The notes under the pieces were generated by a model that had not been told where the DNA came from, made no database searches, and saw only the letters and a list, made by a program, of their open reading frames with translations. DNA of 64,000 nt from Fodinicurvata fenggangensis DSM 21160 (lineage in GTDB: Bacteria; Pseudomonadota; Alphaproteobacteria; Kiloniellales; DSM-21159), in the NCBI RefSeq assembly GCF_000686045.1, contig NZ_JMLV01000003.1, positions 186,001 to 250,000 on the forward strand, in the 5' to 3' direction. Below are positions 55,882 through 64,000 of this stretch, one piece after another. Every line of letters begins with the position of its first letter. Within the stretch, counting starts at the first letter, position 1. A program made the position numbers and the translations under genes.

Positions 55882-55958
55882 CGGAGCGTAGCGCAGTCTG
55901 GTAGCGCACCAGTCTGGGGGACTGGGGGTCGTGGGTTCAAATCCCGCCGCTCCGACCA
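55882..55958 (+). tRNA. tRNA-Pro (anticodon GGG)
   Basis: 77 bases with encoded CCA. Acceptor stem CGGAGCG (55882-55888) pairs with CGCTCCG (55948-55954); discriminator A. The anticodon stem CCAGT/ACTGG encloses a loop with GGG in the anticodon position, reading CCC and CCU. T arm contains GGTTCAAAT. C1 at the 5' end of the acceptor stem is normal for bacterial tRNA-Pro. Confidence 0.97.
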
Positions 55959-55964
55959 TTCAAA

Positions 55965-55995
55965 AAGCCCGGCAGGTGACACACCTGCCGGGCTT
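55965..55995 (+). terminator. Hairpin after tRNA-Pro
   Basis: Perfect 14-bp stem (55965-55978 with 55982-55995) with a 3-base loop, 7 bases after the tRNA CCA end. The T tract after it is interrupted (TTGTCTGCTTTC), but position and strength fit a tRNA terminator. Confidence 0.75.
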
Positions 55996-56059
55996 GTCTG
56001 CTTTCAGATCAGGCATTACTTGTCAGTCACTTAACAGAACCGAAGGCAAGGTAATCTCA

Positions 56060-56518
56060 ATGGTGCAGACCACTGAACTCGAAAACGGCATCCATACGGC
56101 AGGCCAGATTACGGATAGGGATGTACCCGAACTGGCGGAAGCTGGATTCCGCACGATCATCAACAATCGACCGGATAACGAAGAGGCTGGACAGCCTGCC
56201 TACCAGGCGACGGAACAGGCTGCGCGCGAAGCCGGTCTTGAATATTATTTCATCCCGGTAACGCAGGAGACACTGACGCCGGAAAAGGTGGCCCGCTTCC
56301 GTGAAGCCATGGAGGAGGCGCCACGTCCCCTACTTGTTCACTGCCGGTCCGGTGCGCGCAGCACGCTCCTTTGGGCCCTGGCTGAGGCCCGTTACGAGAA
56401 GCGCTCGACACAGGAGCTCATCGATGTGGCTGGAAAGCAGGGCAAGGATATATCCTCGGCGGCTCCCTTGATCGACCACTATCGCGCCTGGGAAGACAGC
56501 GACGTCAAGGATACCTGA
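56060..56518 (+). CDS. TIGR01244/DUF442-type sulfurtransferase-like protein
   Basis: 152 residues from ATG 56060; the open frame continues upstream through the tRNA but this is not coding. LENGIHTAGQITDRDVPELAEAGFRTIINNRPDNE (first 45 residues, as motifs) is the DUF442 start; the active loop CRSGAR (C95 to R100) follows LLVH, a six-residue rhodanese-like loop. In several bacteria this domain is fused to the N-terminus of Blh persulfide dioxygenase. Here it is free and far from blh (1723). It likely carries persulfide sulfur on C95. Confidence 0.85.
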   Translation: MVQTTELENGIHTAGQITDRDVPELAEAGFRTIINNRPDNEEAGQPAYQATEQAAREAGLEYYFIPVTQETLTPEKVARFREAMEEAPRPLLVHCRSGARSTLLWALAEARYEKRSTQELIDVAGKQGKDISSAAPLIDHYRAWEDSDVKDT

Positions 56519-56544
56519 TTTCAGGGCTCAAAAGGGCAAGGGCA

Positions 56545-56868
56545 ATGCAGTGTGCACTTCTCTATATCACCTTTTCCGATGAAACGGCCGCACGTGCACT
56601 GGGCCGAAAACTGGTCGAGGCGCGTTTGGCGGCCTGTGCCAATGTTTTTGGGAGCATGACCCCCATCTTCCGTTGGGAGGGCCAGATACAGGAAGACAGT
56701 GAAGCCGTGATGATTGCCAAGACGCGGAAGGAACTTGTTACTGAAGCAACTGATTTCATAGTCCGCAATCACGATTACGAGTGCCCCTGCGTTGTGGCCT
56801 TGCCGATGGAAGGGGGAAACCAGAAATTCCTCGACTGGATTGTCGAGGAAACCAAGGCCCCCGATTGA
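56545..56868 (+). CDS. cutA: CutA family protein
   Basis: 107 residues. CALLYITFSDETAARALGRKLVEARLAACANVFG (as motifs ALGRKLVEARLAACANV) and ESEAVMIAKTRK-like QEDSEAVMIAKTRK with the end YECPCVVALPMEGGNQKFLDWI are typical of trimeric CutA. The family was linked to divalent cation tolerance; the function is not settled. It is 26 bases after the preceding gene on the same strand. Confidence 0.93.
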   Translation: MQCALLYITFSDETAARALGRKLVEARLAACANVFGSMTPIFRWEGQIQEDSEAVMIAKTRKELVTEATDFIVRNHDYECPCVVALPMEGGNQKFLDWIVEETKAPD

Positions 56869-56889
56869 TAGTCTTGCAGAGAAACAGCT

Positions 56890-57330
56890 TCAGCGAAGCT
56901 CTGCCGTCAGGCGCGCATACTCGATCTTTGGACAGCGGTTCATGATGACCTGAAGTCCTCCCGAGGCCGCCTGTTCCGCCGCATCGTCGTTCCTGACGCC
57001 CAACTGCATCCAGATCGTTTTCAGGTTCTTGTCCTGCGCCAGGGGGAGGGCCTCCTTCACGACATCGCCGGCCGCTTCGGAATTGCGGAATATATCGACC
57101 ATATCGAAACTTCCCGGAATTTCGGACAGGGCGGCGTAAACCCTTTCCCCCAGGATTGTCTGGCCGGCCACGGATGGATTGACCGGTATGACGCGGTATC
57201 CCTTCGATTGCAGGAAGGCCATGACGTCATGAGAGGGGCGGTCCGGTTTCGAGCTTGCTCCAACCATGGCGATCGTCTGCGTGGTCTTCAGGATATCCCG
57301 GATCATCGTTTCCTGGTTATCAGGCTCCAT
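56890..57330 (-). CDS. CoA-binding protein, YccU family
   Basis: 146 residues with a Rossmann-type CoA-binding fold: IAMVGASSKPDRPSHDVMAFLQSKGYRVIPVNP (first motif VGASSKPDRPS), then VDIFRNSEAAGDVVKEAL and KTIWMQLGVRNDDAAEQA. Family members resemble the N-terminal domain of succinyl-CoA synthetase alpha; function unknown. It converges with cutA (21-base gap). Confidence 0.9.
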   Translation of the reverse strand: MEPDNQETMIRDILKTTQTIAMVGASSKPDRPSHDVMAFLQSKGYRVIPVNPSVAGQTILGERVYAALSEIPGSFDMVDIFRNSEAAGDVVKEALPLAQDKNLKTIWMQLGVRNDDAAEQAASGGLQVIMNRCPKIEYARLTAELR

Positions 57331-57467
57331 CTTGGTGTCTCCTCGAGTGTGGTGTGTGGCGGCAGGCTGTCGAACGGCGGAGGCGCCCTTGTGAACTTCA
57401 ATTGCTTGCCCTGACCGGTCACTGGCCCTAGCTTGCGCGGGCTTCCAACAGGGTCAGAAAGCAGGTA

Positions 57468-58742
57468 ATGGCAACACAGGCCGACAACAACCGGAACCAA
57501 TCGGCAGGTTATTCCATATGGAAGGTCGTCCTGGTGGTGGTCCTTCCCTTTGCTGGTGGGTATTTCCTTTCCTATCTCTACCGCACAGTCAATGCGGTCA
57601 TCTCCGGTCGCATCATCGCGGATCTGCCCCTCGATGCTTCCGATCTTGGTCTTCTGACCGCGTTCTATTTCCTGGCTTTTGCCGCTTTCCAGATGCCACT
57701 CGGACTGTTGCTGGACCGCTTCGGGCCCCGGCGGGTGCAGACCGTCCTGCTGTTGGCGGCTGCCATGGGGGCATTCATCTTCTCGATCGGGACGACCCTT
57801 TTCGAGCTCTCGGTTGGCCGCGCATTGATCGGGCTGGGCGTTTCCGGCTGCCTGATGGCATCGCTGAAAGCCATAACAATGTGGTTTCCCTCGGAACGTT
57901 GGCCACTTGTAAACGGCTGCTTTCTCGCAACAGGCGGTCTTGGGGCCGTGGCAGCCACGGGACCCGTCGAAGCCCTGCTATCGATCACGGATTGGCGTGG
58001 CCTTTTCCTGGGGCTGGCGGCGGCCACGATTGTCGTTTCGGCGCTCATATTCCTGGTGGTGCCGGAGCGCCAGGAGGTTGGGCGTTCCCGCGCATCTTTC
58101 AGGGGGCAATGGGAAGGTGTCGTTGATATCTATTCAAGCCGGGTTTTCTGGGCAGCAGCTCCGCTGTGCATTGCCGTCCAGGGTGTGGGCTTTTCCATTC
58201 ACGGCCTTTGGGCCGGGCCCTGGCTGGCTGATGTAGGGGGGCTGGACAGCACAGGGGTGGCGACTGTGCTGATGGCAATGGCTCTGGCGCTGACGGCCGG
58301 GTTCGTCTTTACAGGGGTTGCGGCTGACCGGCTTCAAAGAATGGGGTTTTCGCTGGACCGGCTGACGGGTTTCGGCGCAATTCTCTTCATTGCGGTCCAG
58401 GCCTTGATCGTGTCCGGCCTTGTGACAAGCGAGATCTGGCCCTGGGTGCTGTTCGGCTTCACCTCGAACATGACGGTGCTGGTCTATCCCAGGCTTGCAC
58501 AGGCCTTTTCCCTGGAGATGTCAGGTCGTGTGAACACCTCCGTCAACATGTTGGTATTCATTGCGGCCTTCGTGATGCAGTACGCAATGGGCGGCCTGAT
58601 CGAACTTGCCACGCCAACCGGAGCCGATGGCTATCCTGCCTCGGCCTATCGCATTACCTTTGGGATCGCGATACTCATTGAACTGGCCAGCCTGGCCTGG
58701 TTCGTCTTGGCCGTGCGCCGACTGCCTGCTAGAAAAGCTTGA
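57468..58742 (+). CDS. MFS transporter
   Basis: 424 residues with twelve predicted membrane segments. The N-terminal half has YLYRTVNAVISGRIIADL, and LLLDRFGPRRVQ is the MFS loop 2-3 signature; between segments 6 and 7 is a charged linker (ERQEVGRSRASFRG). The organisation resembles the nitrate/sugar-phosphate-like or CynX-type porters, but no substrate can be given. Divergent from the CoA-binding gene; converges on sufA with a 23-base gap without a clear hairpin. Confidence 0.88.
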   Translation: MATQADNNRNQSAGYSIWKVVLVVVLPFAGGYFLSYLYRTVNAVISGRIIADLPLDASDLGLLTAFYFLAFAAFQMPLGLLLDRFGPRRVQTVLLLAAAMGAFIFSIGTTLFELSVGRALIGLGVSGCLMASLKAITMWFPSERWPLVNGCFLATGGLGAVAATGPVEALLSITDWRGLFLGLAAATIVVSALIFLVVPERQEVGRSRASFRGQWEGVVDIYSSRVFWAAAPLCIAVQGVGFSIHGLWAGPWLADVGGLDSTGVATVLMAMALALTAGFVFTGVAADRLQRMGFSLDRLTGFGAILFIAVQALIVSGLVTSEIWPWVLFGFTSNMTVLVYPRLAQAFSLEMSGRVNTSVNMLVFIAAFVMQYAMGGLIELATPTGADGYPASAYRITFGIAILIELASLAWFVLAVRRLPARKA

Positions 58743-58765
58743 GCGCCTAAGCTTCGCAACCCGCC

Positions 58766-59116
58766 CTATACGCTGAAGCTTTCTCCGCAGCCGCAACGAG
58801 CCTTTTCGTTGGGGTTCGTGAAGGTAAAGCCTGATTCCAGCTTGTCCTCGACATAATCCATTTCACTGCCGATCAGGAACATGGTCGAGGTGGGATCGAC
58901 AAAGATCTTCACACCCTTGTCCTCGACGACATCCTCGAACTTCTTCTGTTCGCGGGCATACTCCACGAAGTAGCTGAGACCGGAACAACCACGTGTGTTC
59001 ACGCCAACACGCAGCCCCAGGACGCCTTCCTCGGGACTCTTGCTGATCAGGTTCTTTACGCGGTCAGCAGCGCGATCCGTCAGTGTGAGAAGAGGGCCCA
59101 TCAGTTCTTGCTCCAT
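58766..59116 (-). CDS. sufA: Fe-S cluster assembly scaffold/carrier SufA (A-type)
   Basis: 116 residues of the HesB/IscA/SufA family. Three conserved Cys are present: RGCSGLSY and the C-terminal CGCGESFSV. A-type carriers move clusters from the SufBCD scaffold to apoproteins. Last gene of the sufBCDSU-sufT-sufA run, 64 bases after sufT; an internal Met6 is an alternative start. Assignment to SufA rather than ErpA/IscA rests on the operon. Confidence 0.92.
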   Translation of the reverse strand: MEQELMGPLLTLTDRAADRVKNLISKSPEEGVLGLRVGVNTRGCSGLSYFVEYAREQKKFEDVVEDKGVKIFVDPTSTMFLIGSEMDYVEDKLESGFTFTNPNEKARCGCGESFSV

Positions 59117-59180
59117 CCTCCTGTCAAAGCGTCACCCATCAATATAGCGTTGCAGGGCCTTTGATAGAAGAGTCAGTGAT

Positions 59181-59657
59181 TCAAAAGATACCCAGCGCCA
59201 GCCGAGCATCTTCGCTCATGCGATCCTTGTCCCAAGGGGGATCCCAGGTCAGGACCACGGTGACTTCGCCGGCTCCCTTGACGCTGGCAGCCTTCTGGGC
59301 GACTTCCCCGGGCATCTGCCCGGCGACGGGGCAGGCGGGGGCCGTCAGCGTCATCGTTATATTCACATCCCCATTTTCCTGAATCTTCATGTCGTAGATC
59401 AGGCCCAGGTCATAGATGTTGACCGGGATTTCGGGATCGAAGACTTCGCGGAGCGCCTCGACGATCTGGTCCTCAGTTGCCAATGGGACATCCGCGGGCT
59501 TGGGCTCGCCGGCGTAGGCCGTGGTGCCTTCCTCGGCCTCCGGAGACATGCCGCCGGCCCAGAGATAGGGGTTGTAATGCGGGGCAGCCGGCATGCCCTC
59601 CATGTCCAGGGCCGGGTCGAATACGGGGCGTTCCGGCTTGCGATCTTCATTGCTCAT
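59181..59657 (-). CDS. sufT: SUF system Fe-S maturation protein SufT (MIP18/PaaD family)
   Basis: 158 residues from ATG 59657, overlapping the sufU stop by 4 bases. DQIVEALREVFDPEIPVNIYDLGLIYDM and TLTAPACPVAGQMPGEVA (as motifs) are typical of MIP18/DUF59 proteins; the Cys in ACPVA is conserved. The N-terminal about 55 residues are Pro-rich and specific to SUF-linked members. SufT helps cluster maturation. A longer frame to 59723 is unlikely to be used. Confidence 0.92.
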   Translation of the reverse strand: MSNEDRKPERPVFDPALDMEGMPAAPHYNPYLWAGGMSPEAEEGTTAYAGEPKPADVPLATEDQIVEALREVFDPEIPVNIYDLGLIYDMKIQENGDVNITMTLTAPACPVAGQMPGEVAQKAASVKGAGEVTVVLTWDPPWDKDRMSEDARLALGIF

Positions 59658-60112
59658 TCTGTCGTCACCTCCTCCTGACCGTCCAAGGCGGCTGACATCG
59701 TGTGCCAGGCCAGTGTGGCGCACTTCACCCGCACGGGAAATTCCCTTACACCGGACAGCACTTCCAGACGCTCCATGTCGTCGTCCTCGCTCTCTTCAGC
59801 CGAAGGATCCTCGGTACAGAGCTGGTGGAAGCGTTCGAAAAGCGTGCGTGCTTCGTCTTCCTTCTTGCCCTTCAGGATCTCCGTCATCAGTGAGGCGGAT
59901 GCCGTCGAGATCGCACAGCCCTTGCCCATGAAGGAACAGTCCTGGATCACACCCTTTTCGTCCACCTTCAGGTAGACGAAAAGGGTGTCCCCGCACATGG
60001 GATTGAAACCGTGTGCCGTGCGATTGGCATCTTCCGGGTGGCGGAAGTTACGCGGGTTCTTTCCATGATCGAGTATGACCTCCTGATAGAGGTCGCGCAG
60101 TTCGTCCAACAT
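59654..60112 (-). CDS. sufU: SufU-like IscU/NifU-type scaffold protein
   Basis: 152 residues. DLYQEVILDHGKNPRNF, NPMCGDTLFVYLK, FMGKGCAISTASASLM and RVKCATLAW hold the three ligand Cys with the Asp in GD. The insert with TEDPSAEESEDDDMERLE is like SufU rather than IscU. SufU relays sulfur from SufS. It begins at the base after the sufS stop. Confidence 0.94.
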   Translation of the reverse strand: MLDELRDLYQEVILDHGKNPRNFRHPEDANRTAHGFNPMCGDTLFVYLKVDEKGVIQDCSFMGKGCAISTASASLMTEILKGKKEDEARTLFERFHQLCTEDPSAEESEDDDMERLEVLSGVREFPVRVKCATLAWHTMSAALDGQEEVTTE

Positions 60113-61384
60113 TCAGCCGAAAAGCTCCTTAACCTGGTGCAGCGCATCCGTCAGCTTGTCGACCTCTGCGCGCGTGTTGTAGAGGCCAAAAGAGGCGCGC
60201 ACGGTCGCAGCAACGCCGTAGCGGTCCATGATGGGCTGTGCACAGTGATGCCCGGCTCTTATGGCGACGCCCGCCCGATCGACAATGGTGCCGATGTCAT
60301 GAGGGTGGGCGCCGTCCATGGTGAAGGAAACAATGGCGGCCTTGTGTTCGGCCTGGCCCAGAATGGTCAGTCCCTCGATCTCCGACAGGCGGGTTTCCGC
60401 ATAACTGAGCAGGTCCTGCTCGTGGGCTGTTATGGCCTGGAAATCCAGGGCGTTCATGTAATCCACGGCGGCGCCGAGGCCGATAGCCTCGACAATGGCC
60501 GGTGTCCCCGCCTCGAAGCGGTGCGGTGCGGACTTGAAGGTGCTGCGCTCGAAGGTTACGGACGAGATCATTTCCCCACCGCCCTGATAGGGGGGCAGGC
60601 GGTTCAGAAGGTCCTTGCGCCCATAGAGCACACCAATTCCGGTGGGGCCATAGAGCTTGTGGCCCGAAAAGGTATAGAAATCGGCGCCCAGTGCCTGCAC
60701 GTCCACCTTCATGTGCGGCACGGCCTGGCAGCCATCCACCAGGACTGGAATATCCTTCTCGTGCGCAGCGGCAATGATGTCAGCAATCGGGGTGATCGTG
60801 CCCAGCGCATTGGAGATATGGGTAACAGCGACAAGTTTCGTCTTGGGGCCCAGCAGTGCCAGGAAGTCCTCGTAGAGGAAGTTGCCCTGCTCATCGATTG
60901 GGACGACCTTCAACTCGATTCCCAAGCGGTCGCGCAGAAGCTGCCAAGGCACGATGTTGGAATGATGCTCCAGCCAGGAGATCACGACCTCGTCCCCGGG
61001 TTGGAGCATGCCCTGGCCCAGGCCACTTGCCACCAGGTTGATGGCTTCCGTGGCGCCGCGTGTGAACACGATCTCGTCAGATGAGGCTGCGTTGATATAC
61101 TGGGCAATCCGTCCCCGCGCGCCTTCGTAGAGGTCGGTGGATTCCTGACTCAGCTTGTGAACGCCACGATGGACGTTGGAGTAGCAGCCCTCCATGACAT
61201 CGGTCATGGCTTGGATCACCTGGCGCGGCTTCTGTGCGCTGGCCGCATTGTCCAGATAGACCAGCGGGCGGCCATAGACCTGGCGTTCCAGGATCGGGAA
61301 ATCCTTGCGGATGCGATCCACGTCCAGAGCAGGTGGCTGATTGTGCCCTGCCGTACGGGGCTTTGGTTCAGTCATGCTTGTCAT
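60113..61384 (-). CDS. sufS: Cysteine desulfurase SufS
   Basis: 423 residues, type II class V aminotransferase fold. PLP-binding Lys near 242 in SGHKLYGPTGIG, and the persulfide-carrying Cys near 380 in AGHHCAQP. YLDNAASAQKP and EHHSNIVPWQ are further motifs. It releases sulfur from Cys and passes it on, here to SufU. Overlaps sufD by 4 bases. Confidence 0.97.
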   Translation of the reverse strand: MTSMTEPKPRTAGHNQPPALDVDRIRKDFPILERQVYGRPLVYLDNAASAQKPRQVIQAMTDVMEGCYSNVHRGVHKLSQESTDLYEGARGRIAQYINAASSDEIVFTRGATEAINLVASGLGQGMLQPGDEVVISWLEHHSNIVPWQLLRDRLGIELKVVPIDEQGNFLYEDFLALLGPKTKLVAVTHISNALGTITPIADIIAAAHEKDIPVLVDGCQAVPHMKVDVQALGADFYTFSGHKLYGPTGIGVLYGRKDLLNRLPPYQGGGEMISSVTFERSTFKSAPHRFEAGTPAIVEAIGLGAAVDYMNALDFQAITAHEQDLLSYAETRLSEIEGLTILGQAEHKAAIVSFTMDGAHPHDIGTIVDRAGVAIRAGHHCAQPIMDRYGVAATVRASFGLYNTRAEVDKLTDALHQVKELFG

Positions 61385-62718
61385 GCCTGCGGCACCTCCA
61401 CCTGTTCGAGCCAGTTGCGCAAGCGTTCCTGGAGTGCCGGCTTCAGGGAGTCGTCATCCAGTTCGTCGATGGCTTCCGCGACGAAGGATTCGACCAGCAG
61501 ACTGCGGGCCCGCTTCTCCGAAATGCCGCGACTGCGCATGTAGAACAGGGCATCGCTGTCGAGTTCGCCCGAAGTGGCGCCATGGGCGCACTGCACGTCA
61601 TCGGCATAGATTTCCAGTTCCGGCTTGCTGTCGATTTCAGCCTTCTCGGATAACAGCAGGGTCTTGTTCAGCATCTTGCCGTCGGATTTCTGGGCGTCCC
61701 TGTCGACGATGATCTGTCCCTGGAACACACCGCGGGCCTTGTCGTCCAGGGCCCCCTTGTAGGTTTCACGACTGGTGGTGTGGGGGACGTGATGATGGAT
61801 GACACTGGTGGTGTCGCCGTGCTGATTGCCGCGCAGCAGGTAGGCCCCATTCAAGGTTACTTCAGCTTCCTCGCCATTCAGGTGAACGTGGAGTTCGTGC
61901 CGCGAAAGGGCTGCGCCCGTCGTCAGGCTGAAGCTGCGGTAGCGTGCCTTGCTGTCCAGTTCGGCATGGACCGTGGTCAGGTGGCGCATCTCAGGACCGT
62001 TTTCCAGGACACGAACCTGCGTCAACTCAGCATTCTGGCCCAGGCGCACGTCCCACAAGGCATTCAGCAGGCCTGCATTCGTTCCGGGTCCGCCGTGATA
62101 CTCGACCAGGCGGGCCTGGCTGTCCTGCTCCAGGATCACGAGAATACGCGGGTGATGAGCGATGGCCTGATCTTCCAGGCCGTCCAGGAAAAGCAGCTCA
62201 ACCGGCTGTTCCAACTGGACGCCGGCACGCAGGTGCAGGACCATGCCTTCCTCGAAAAGCGCCGTGTTCAAGGCGCTCTGGATTTGCTCGGGATGGCGCA
62301 GTTCGTGTCCCAATTCGGTTTCCAGCCACTCGGGCCGTTCGGCCATGACGTGGGAAAGCGGGGCAAAGGTCACGCCTTCGGGCAGGTCATCGAGCCGGCT
62401 GTGTGTTTCGGACAAGCAGCCGTTAAGGAAGGCCAGGCGGTAGCGGGCCTTGTCTTCGGGCAGGAGCGACGGGACCTGATCCAGATTGACCTGGGGGGTG
62501 GTCTTGCCACGATGATGAAGGTCCAATTCGCGCAGCGAACGGGGGAGGTTGGTAAACTTCCATTCTTCCTTCCGGGTGGAGGGAAGTCCCAATTCGCGCA
62601 CCTTGTCCAGCGCTTCCTGGCGCAGTCCGGTCAGCCAGGAAGGTCCGCCCGCGTTCAGCGCCGCCGTTTCGAAGTGCTGCTCGAAAAGTCCGATATTGCT
62701 TGCAGGTTCATTTGCCAT
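61381..62718 (-). CDS. sufD: Fe-S assembly protein SufD
   Basis: 445 residues. The C-terminal half is the right-handed beta-helix core shared with SufB: KTLLLSEKAEIDSKPELEIYADDVQCAHGATSG (as motifs; the conserved Cys and His are in DVQCAHGATSGELD) and FYMRSRGIS. The N-terminal region has GGPSWLTGLRQEALDKVRELG and RKEEWKFTNL. SufD pairs with SufB and SufC. It follows sufC by 19 bases. Confidence 0.95.
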   Translation of the reverse strand: MANEPASNIGLFEQHFETAALNAGGPSWLTGLRQEALDKVRELGLPSTRKEEWKFTNLPRSLRELDLHHRGKTTPQVNLDQVPSLLPEDKARYRLAFLNGCLSETHSRLDDLPEGVTFAPLSHVMAERPEWLETELGHELRHPEQIQSALNTALFEEGMVLHLRAGVQLEQPVELLFLDGLEDQAIAHHPRILVILEQDSQARLVEYHGGPGTNAGLLNALWDVRLGQNAELTQVRVLENGPEMRHLTTVHAELDSKARYRSFSLTTGAALSRHELHVHLNGEEAEVTLNGAYLLRGNQHGDTTSVIHHHVPHTTSRETYKGALDDKARGVFQGQIIVDRDAQKSDGKMLNKTLLLSEKAEIDSKPELEIYADDVQCAHGATSGELDSDALFYMRSRGISEKRARSLLVESFVAEAIDELDDDSLKPALQERLRNWLEQVEVPQA

Positions 62719-62737
62719 GATGGTCTTCGACCTCCCT

Positions 62738-63487
62738 TCAGGCCGCCGACTCTATGAATTGACTGTAACCGCTGGCTTCCAGCTCCTGCGCGAGCTCGGC
62801 CCCACCTGACTTGGCAATCTGGCCATGGGCGAGCACGTGCACCTTGTCCGGCACGATGTGATCCAGAAGCCGCTGGTAGTGGGTGATGACAAGCAAGGCG
62901 CGTTCAGGACTGCGCAGGGCGTTGACGCCGTCGGCCACCGTTTTCAGCGCGTCGATATCAAGGCCACTGTCCGTCTCGTCCAGAATGGCCAGTGCAGGCT
63001 GCAGCACGGCCATCTGAAGCATCTCGTTCCGCTTCTTTTCGCCGCCGGAAAATCCGACATTGACCGAGCGCTTCAGGAATTCCTCGGACATGCCCATTTC
63101 CTTCATCTTGGCGCGCAGCTGCTTGAGGAACTGCATGGCGTCCAGTTCGTCCTCGCCGCGGGCCTTCCGGATCGAATTGAGCGCTTCCTTCATGAAGGTG
63201 GTGTTCGGGACACCCGGGATCTCGACCGGATACTGGAAGGCCAGGAAGACACCGGCGATGGCCCGATCCTCGGGCGCCATCTCCAGCAGGTTCTGGCCCT
63301 GGAACAGGATCTCGCCTTCAGTGACTTCGTAGCCCTCACGTCCGCTCAGGACATAGGACAGGGTGGACTTGCCAGAGCCATTGGGCCCCATGATGGCATG
63401 CACTTCCCCCGGGGCGATGGAAAGATCCAGGCCCTTGAGAATTTCCGTGCCATCCACGCTGGCGTGCAGGTTCTTGATTTCCAACAT
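62738..63487 (-). CDS. sufC: Fe-S assembly ATPase SufC
   Basis: 249-residue ABC-type ATPase. Walker A MGPNGSGKST (33-42), the signature FSGGEKKRNEMLQ, Walker B AILDETDSGLD, and GVFLAFQYPVEIPGV which is specific to SufC. It powers shape changes in the SufBCD complex. 36 bases lie between the sufB stop and its ATG. Confidence 0.97.
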   Translation of the reverse strand: MLEIKNLHASVDGTEILKGLDLSIAPGEVHAIMGPNGSGKSTLSYVLSGREGYEVTEGEILFQGQNLLEMAPEDRAIAGVFLAFQYPVEIPGVPNTTFMKEALNSIRKARGEDELDAMQFLKQLRAKMKEMGMSEEFLKRSVNVGFSGGEKKRNEMLQMAVLQPALAILDETDSGLDIDALKTVADGVNALRSPERALLVITHYQRLLDHIVPDKVHVLAHGQIAKSGGAELAQELEASGYSQFIESAA

Positions 63488-63523
63488 GACTTCAAACCAT
63501 TCTATGAAAAGGGTCTTTCCGGA

Positions 63524-64000
63524 TCAGCCAACCGAGCCTTCAAGGCTGATGCCGACCAGTTTCTGGGCTTCCACCGCGAATTCCATCGGCAGCTGCTGCA
63601 GCACGTCCCGGCAGAAGCCGTTGACCACCAGTGCGACGGCATCCTCTTCGCCAATGCCCCGCTGTCGACAGTAGAACAGCTGATCCTCGGATATGCGCGA
63701 GGTGGTCGCCTCGTGCTCCACACGGCCCGAACGGTTCTTGTTCTCGATATAGGGAACCGTATGGGCGCCGCACTTCGAACCAACAAGCAGGGAATCGCAC
63801 TGGGTGTAGTTGCGTGCGTTTTCCGCCTTGCCGCCGATGCGCACTAGGCCGCGATAGGTCTGGTTCGAGTGGCCGGCGGAGATTCCCTTGGAGATGATTC
63901 GTGAACTGGTGTTGCGGCCCAGATGGATCATCTTCGTACCGGTATCCGCCTGTTGGTAATTGTTCGTGATGGCAATGGAATAGAATTCGCCAACCGAGTT
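63524..64000 (-). CDS. sufB: Fe-S assembly scaffold SufB (N-terminal part outside window)
   Basis: The C-terminal 158 residues are visible; the frame is open to the window edge. [52 protein letters not shown] (conserved Cys) and [21 protein letters not shown] are all typical of SufB. It is the main scaffold of the SUF system. First visible gene of the operon; upstream genes (often an IscR-type regulator) cannot be seen. Confidence 0.96.
   Translation of the reverse strand, partial: NSVGEFYSIAITNNYQQADTGTKMIHLGRNTSSRIISKGISAGHSNQTYRGLVRIGGKAENARNYTQCDSLLVGSKCGAHTVPYIENKNRSGRVEHEATTSRISEDQLFYCRQRGIGEEDAVALVVNGFCRDVLQQLPMEFAVEAQKLVGISLEGSVG

Noticed and set aside
55931-56059. Upstream extension of the DUF442 gene through tRNA-Pro
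   Set aside because: The extension would be read from inside the tRNA and its terminator; the family N-terminus matches the ATG at 56060.
60011-63847. Three long plus-strand frames opposite sufS, sufD, sufC and sufB
   Set aside because: All suf genes are secure on the minus strand; the plus-strand products are low-complexity shadows.

Overview
The window is a piece of an alphaproteobacterial chromosome, most like the Rhodospirillales in the broad sense. The clues are a DUF2794 gene, an extended L9, an HdaA-type DnaA regulator, a tiny aa3-oxidase subunit IV gene, a K+-independent-type H+-pyrophosphatase, the gene order yceD-rpmF-plsX-fabH-ihfA-merR, and a complete sufBCDS operon followed by sufU, sufT and sufA. 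The species cannot be named from the sequence alone. Coding density is high, and nearly all genes are chromosomal housekeeping genes. I see no phage, transposon, CRISPR array or conjugative element.

Layout. 1-1615: end of a putative peptidase/lipocalin-like protein and a small unknown protein. 1653-4646: a sulfide/persulfide detoxification operon (Blh-type dioxygenase, ArsR-family BigR, two YeeE/YedE half-transporters, and a broken TauE/SafE exporter) behind an AT-rich perfect palindrome. 4660-8636: DUF2794, then yfgM-bamB-der. 8649-17635 (minus): a compact run dnaB-alr-mlaE-mlaF-radA-cvpA-purF-DUF2937-SDR, with DnaA-box-like sites before dnaB. 17745-20527 (minus): cyclopropane fatty acid synthase and the rpsF-rpsR-rplI ribosomal operon. 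20883-25377: fatty-acid core fabD-fabG-acpP-fabF plus mltG. 25384-27803: an SDR, yicC and gmk. 27805-33676 (minus): lptD-surA-pdxA-rsmA. 33989-38608: pepA-holC, an ABC-F ATPase, ndk and the 40-residue oxidase subunit IV gene. 38694-40407 (minus): purM-purN. 40515-44863: DUF2066, a CDP-alcohol phosphatidyltransferase, an AI-2E family permease, hdaA and an active-site-variant SDR. 44960-48253: a FliL-like protein and a very large chemoreceptor. 48441-51899: hppA, bamE and a cytochrome bc1 assembly chaperone. 51994-55958: yceD-rpmF-plsX-fabH-ihfA-merR and tRNA-Pro(GGG). 56060-58742: a Blh-associated sulfurtransferase-like protein, cutA, a CoA-binding protein and an MFS carrier. 58766-64000 (minus): the suf operon, with sufB cut by the window edge.

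Functional links. Envelope biogenesis recurs: BamB, BamE, SurA, LptD, MlaE/F, MltG, Alr, YfgM and CFA synthase. Lipid supply (FabD/G/F/H, AcpP, PlsX, a PgsA-like enzyme) and purine synthesis (PurF, PurM, PurN, Gmk, Ndk) are each spread over several loci. The sulfur theme appears twice: the BigR operon at the left, and the sulfurtransferase-like protein (56060) plus the SUF operon at the right.

Points most worth a second look: the doubly broken tauE; the palindrome overlapping the -10 of the BigR operon; consensus DnaA boxes in the dnaB upstream region; the tiny oxidase-subunit gene at 38486-38608; the oversized chemoreceptor; and the SDR at 44084 that has lost the Tyr/Lys catalytic pair. I did not find a clearly new multi-gene system; the interest lies in these individual features.
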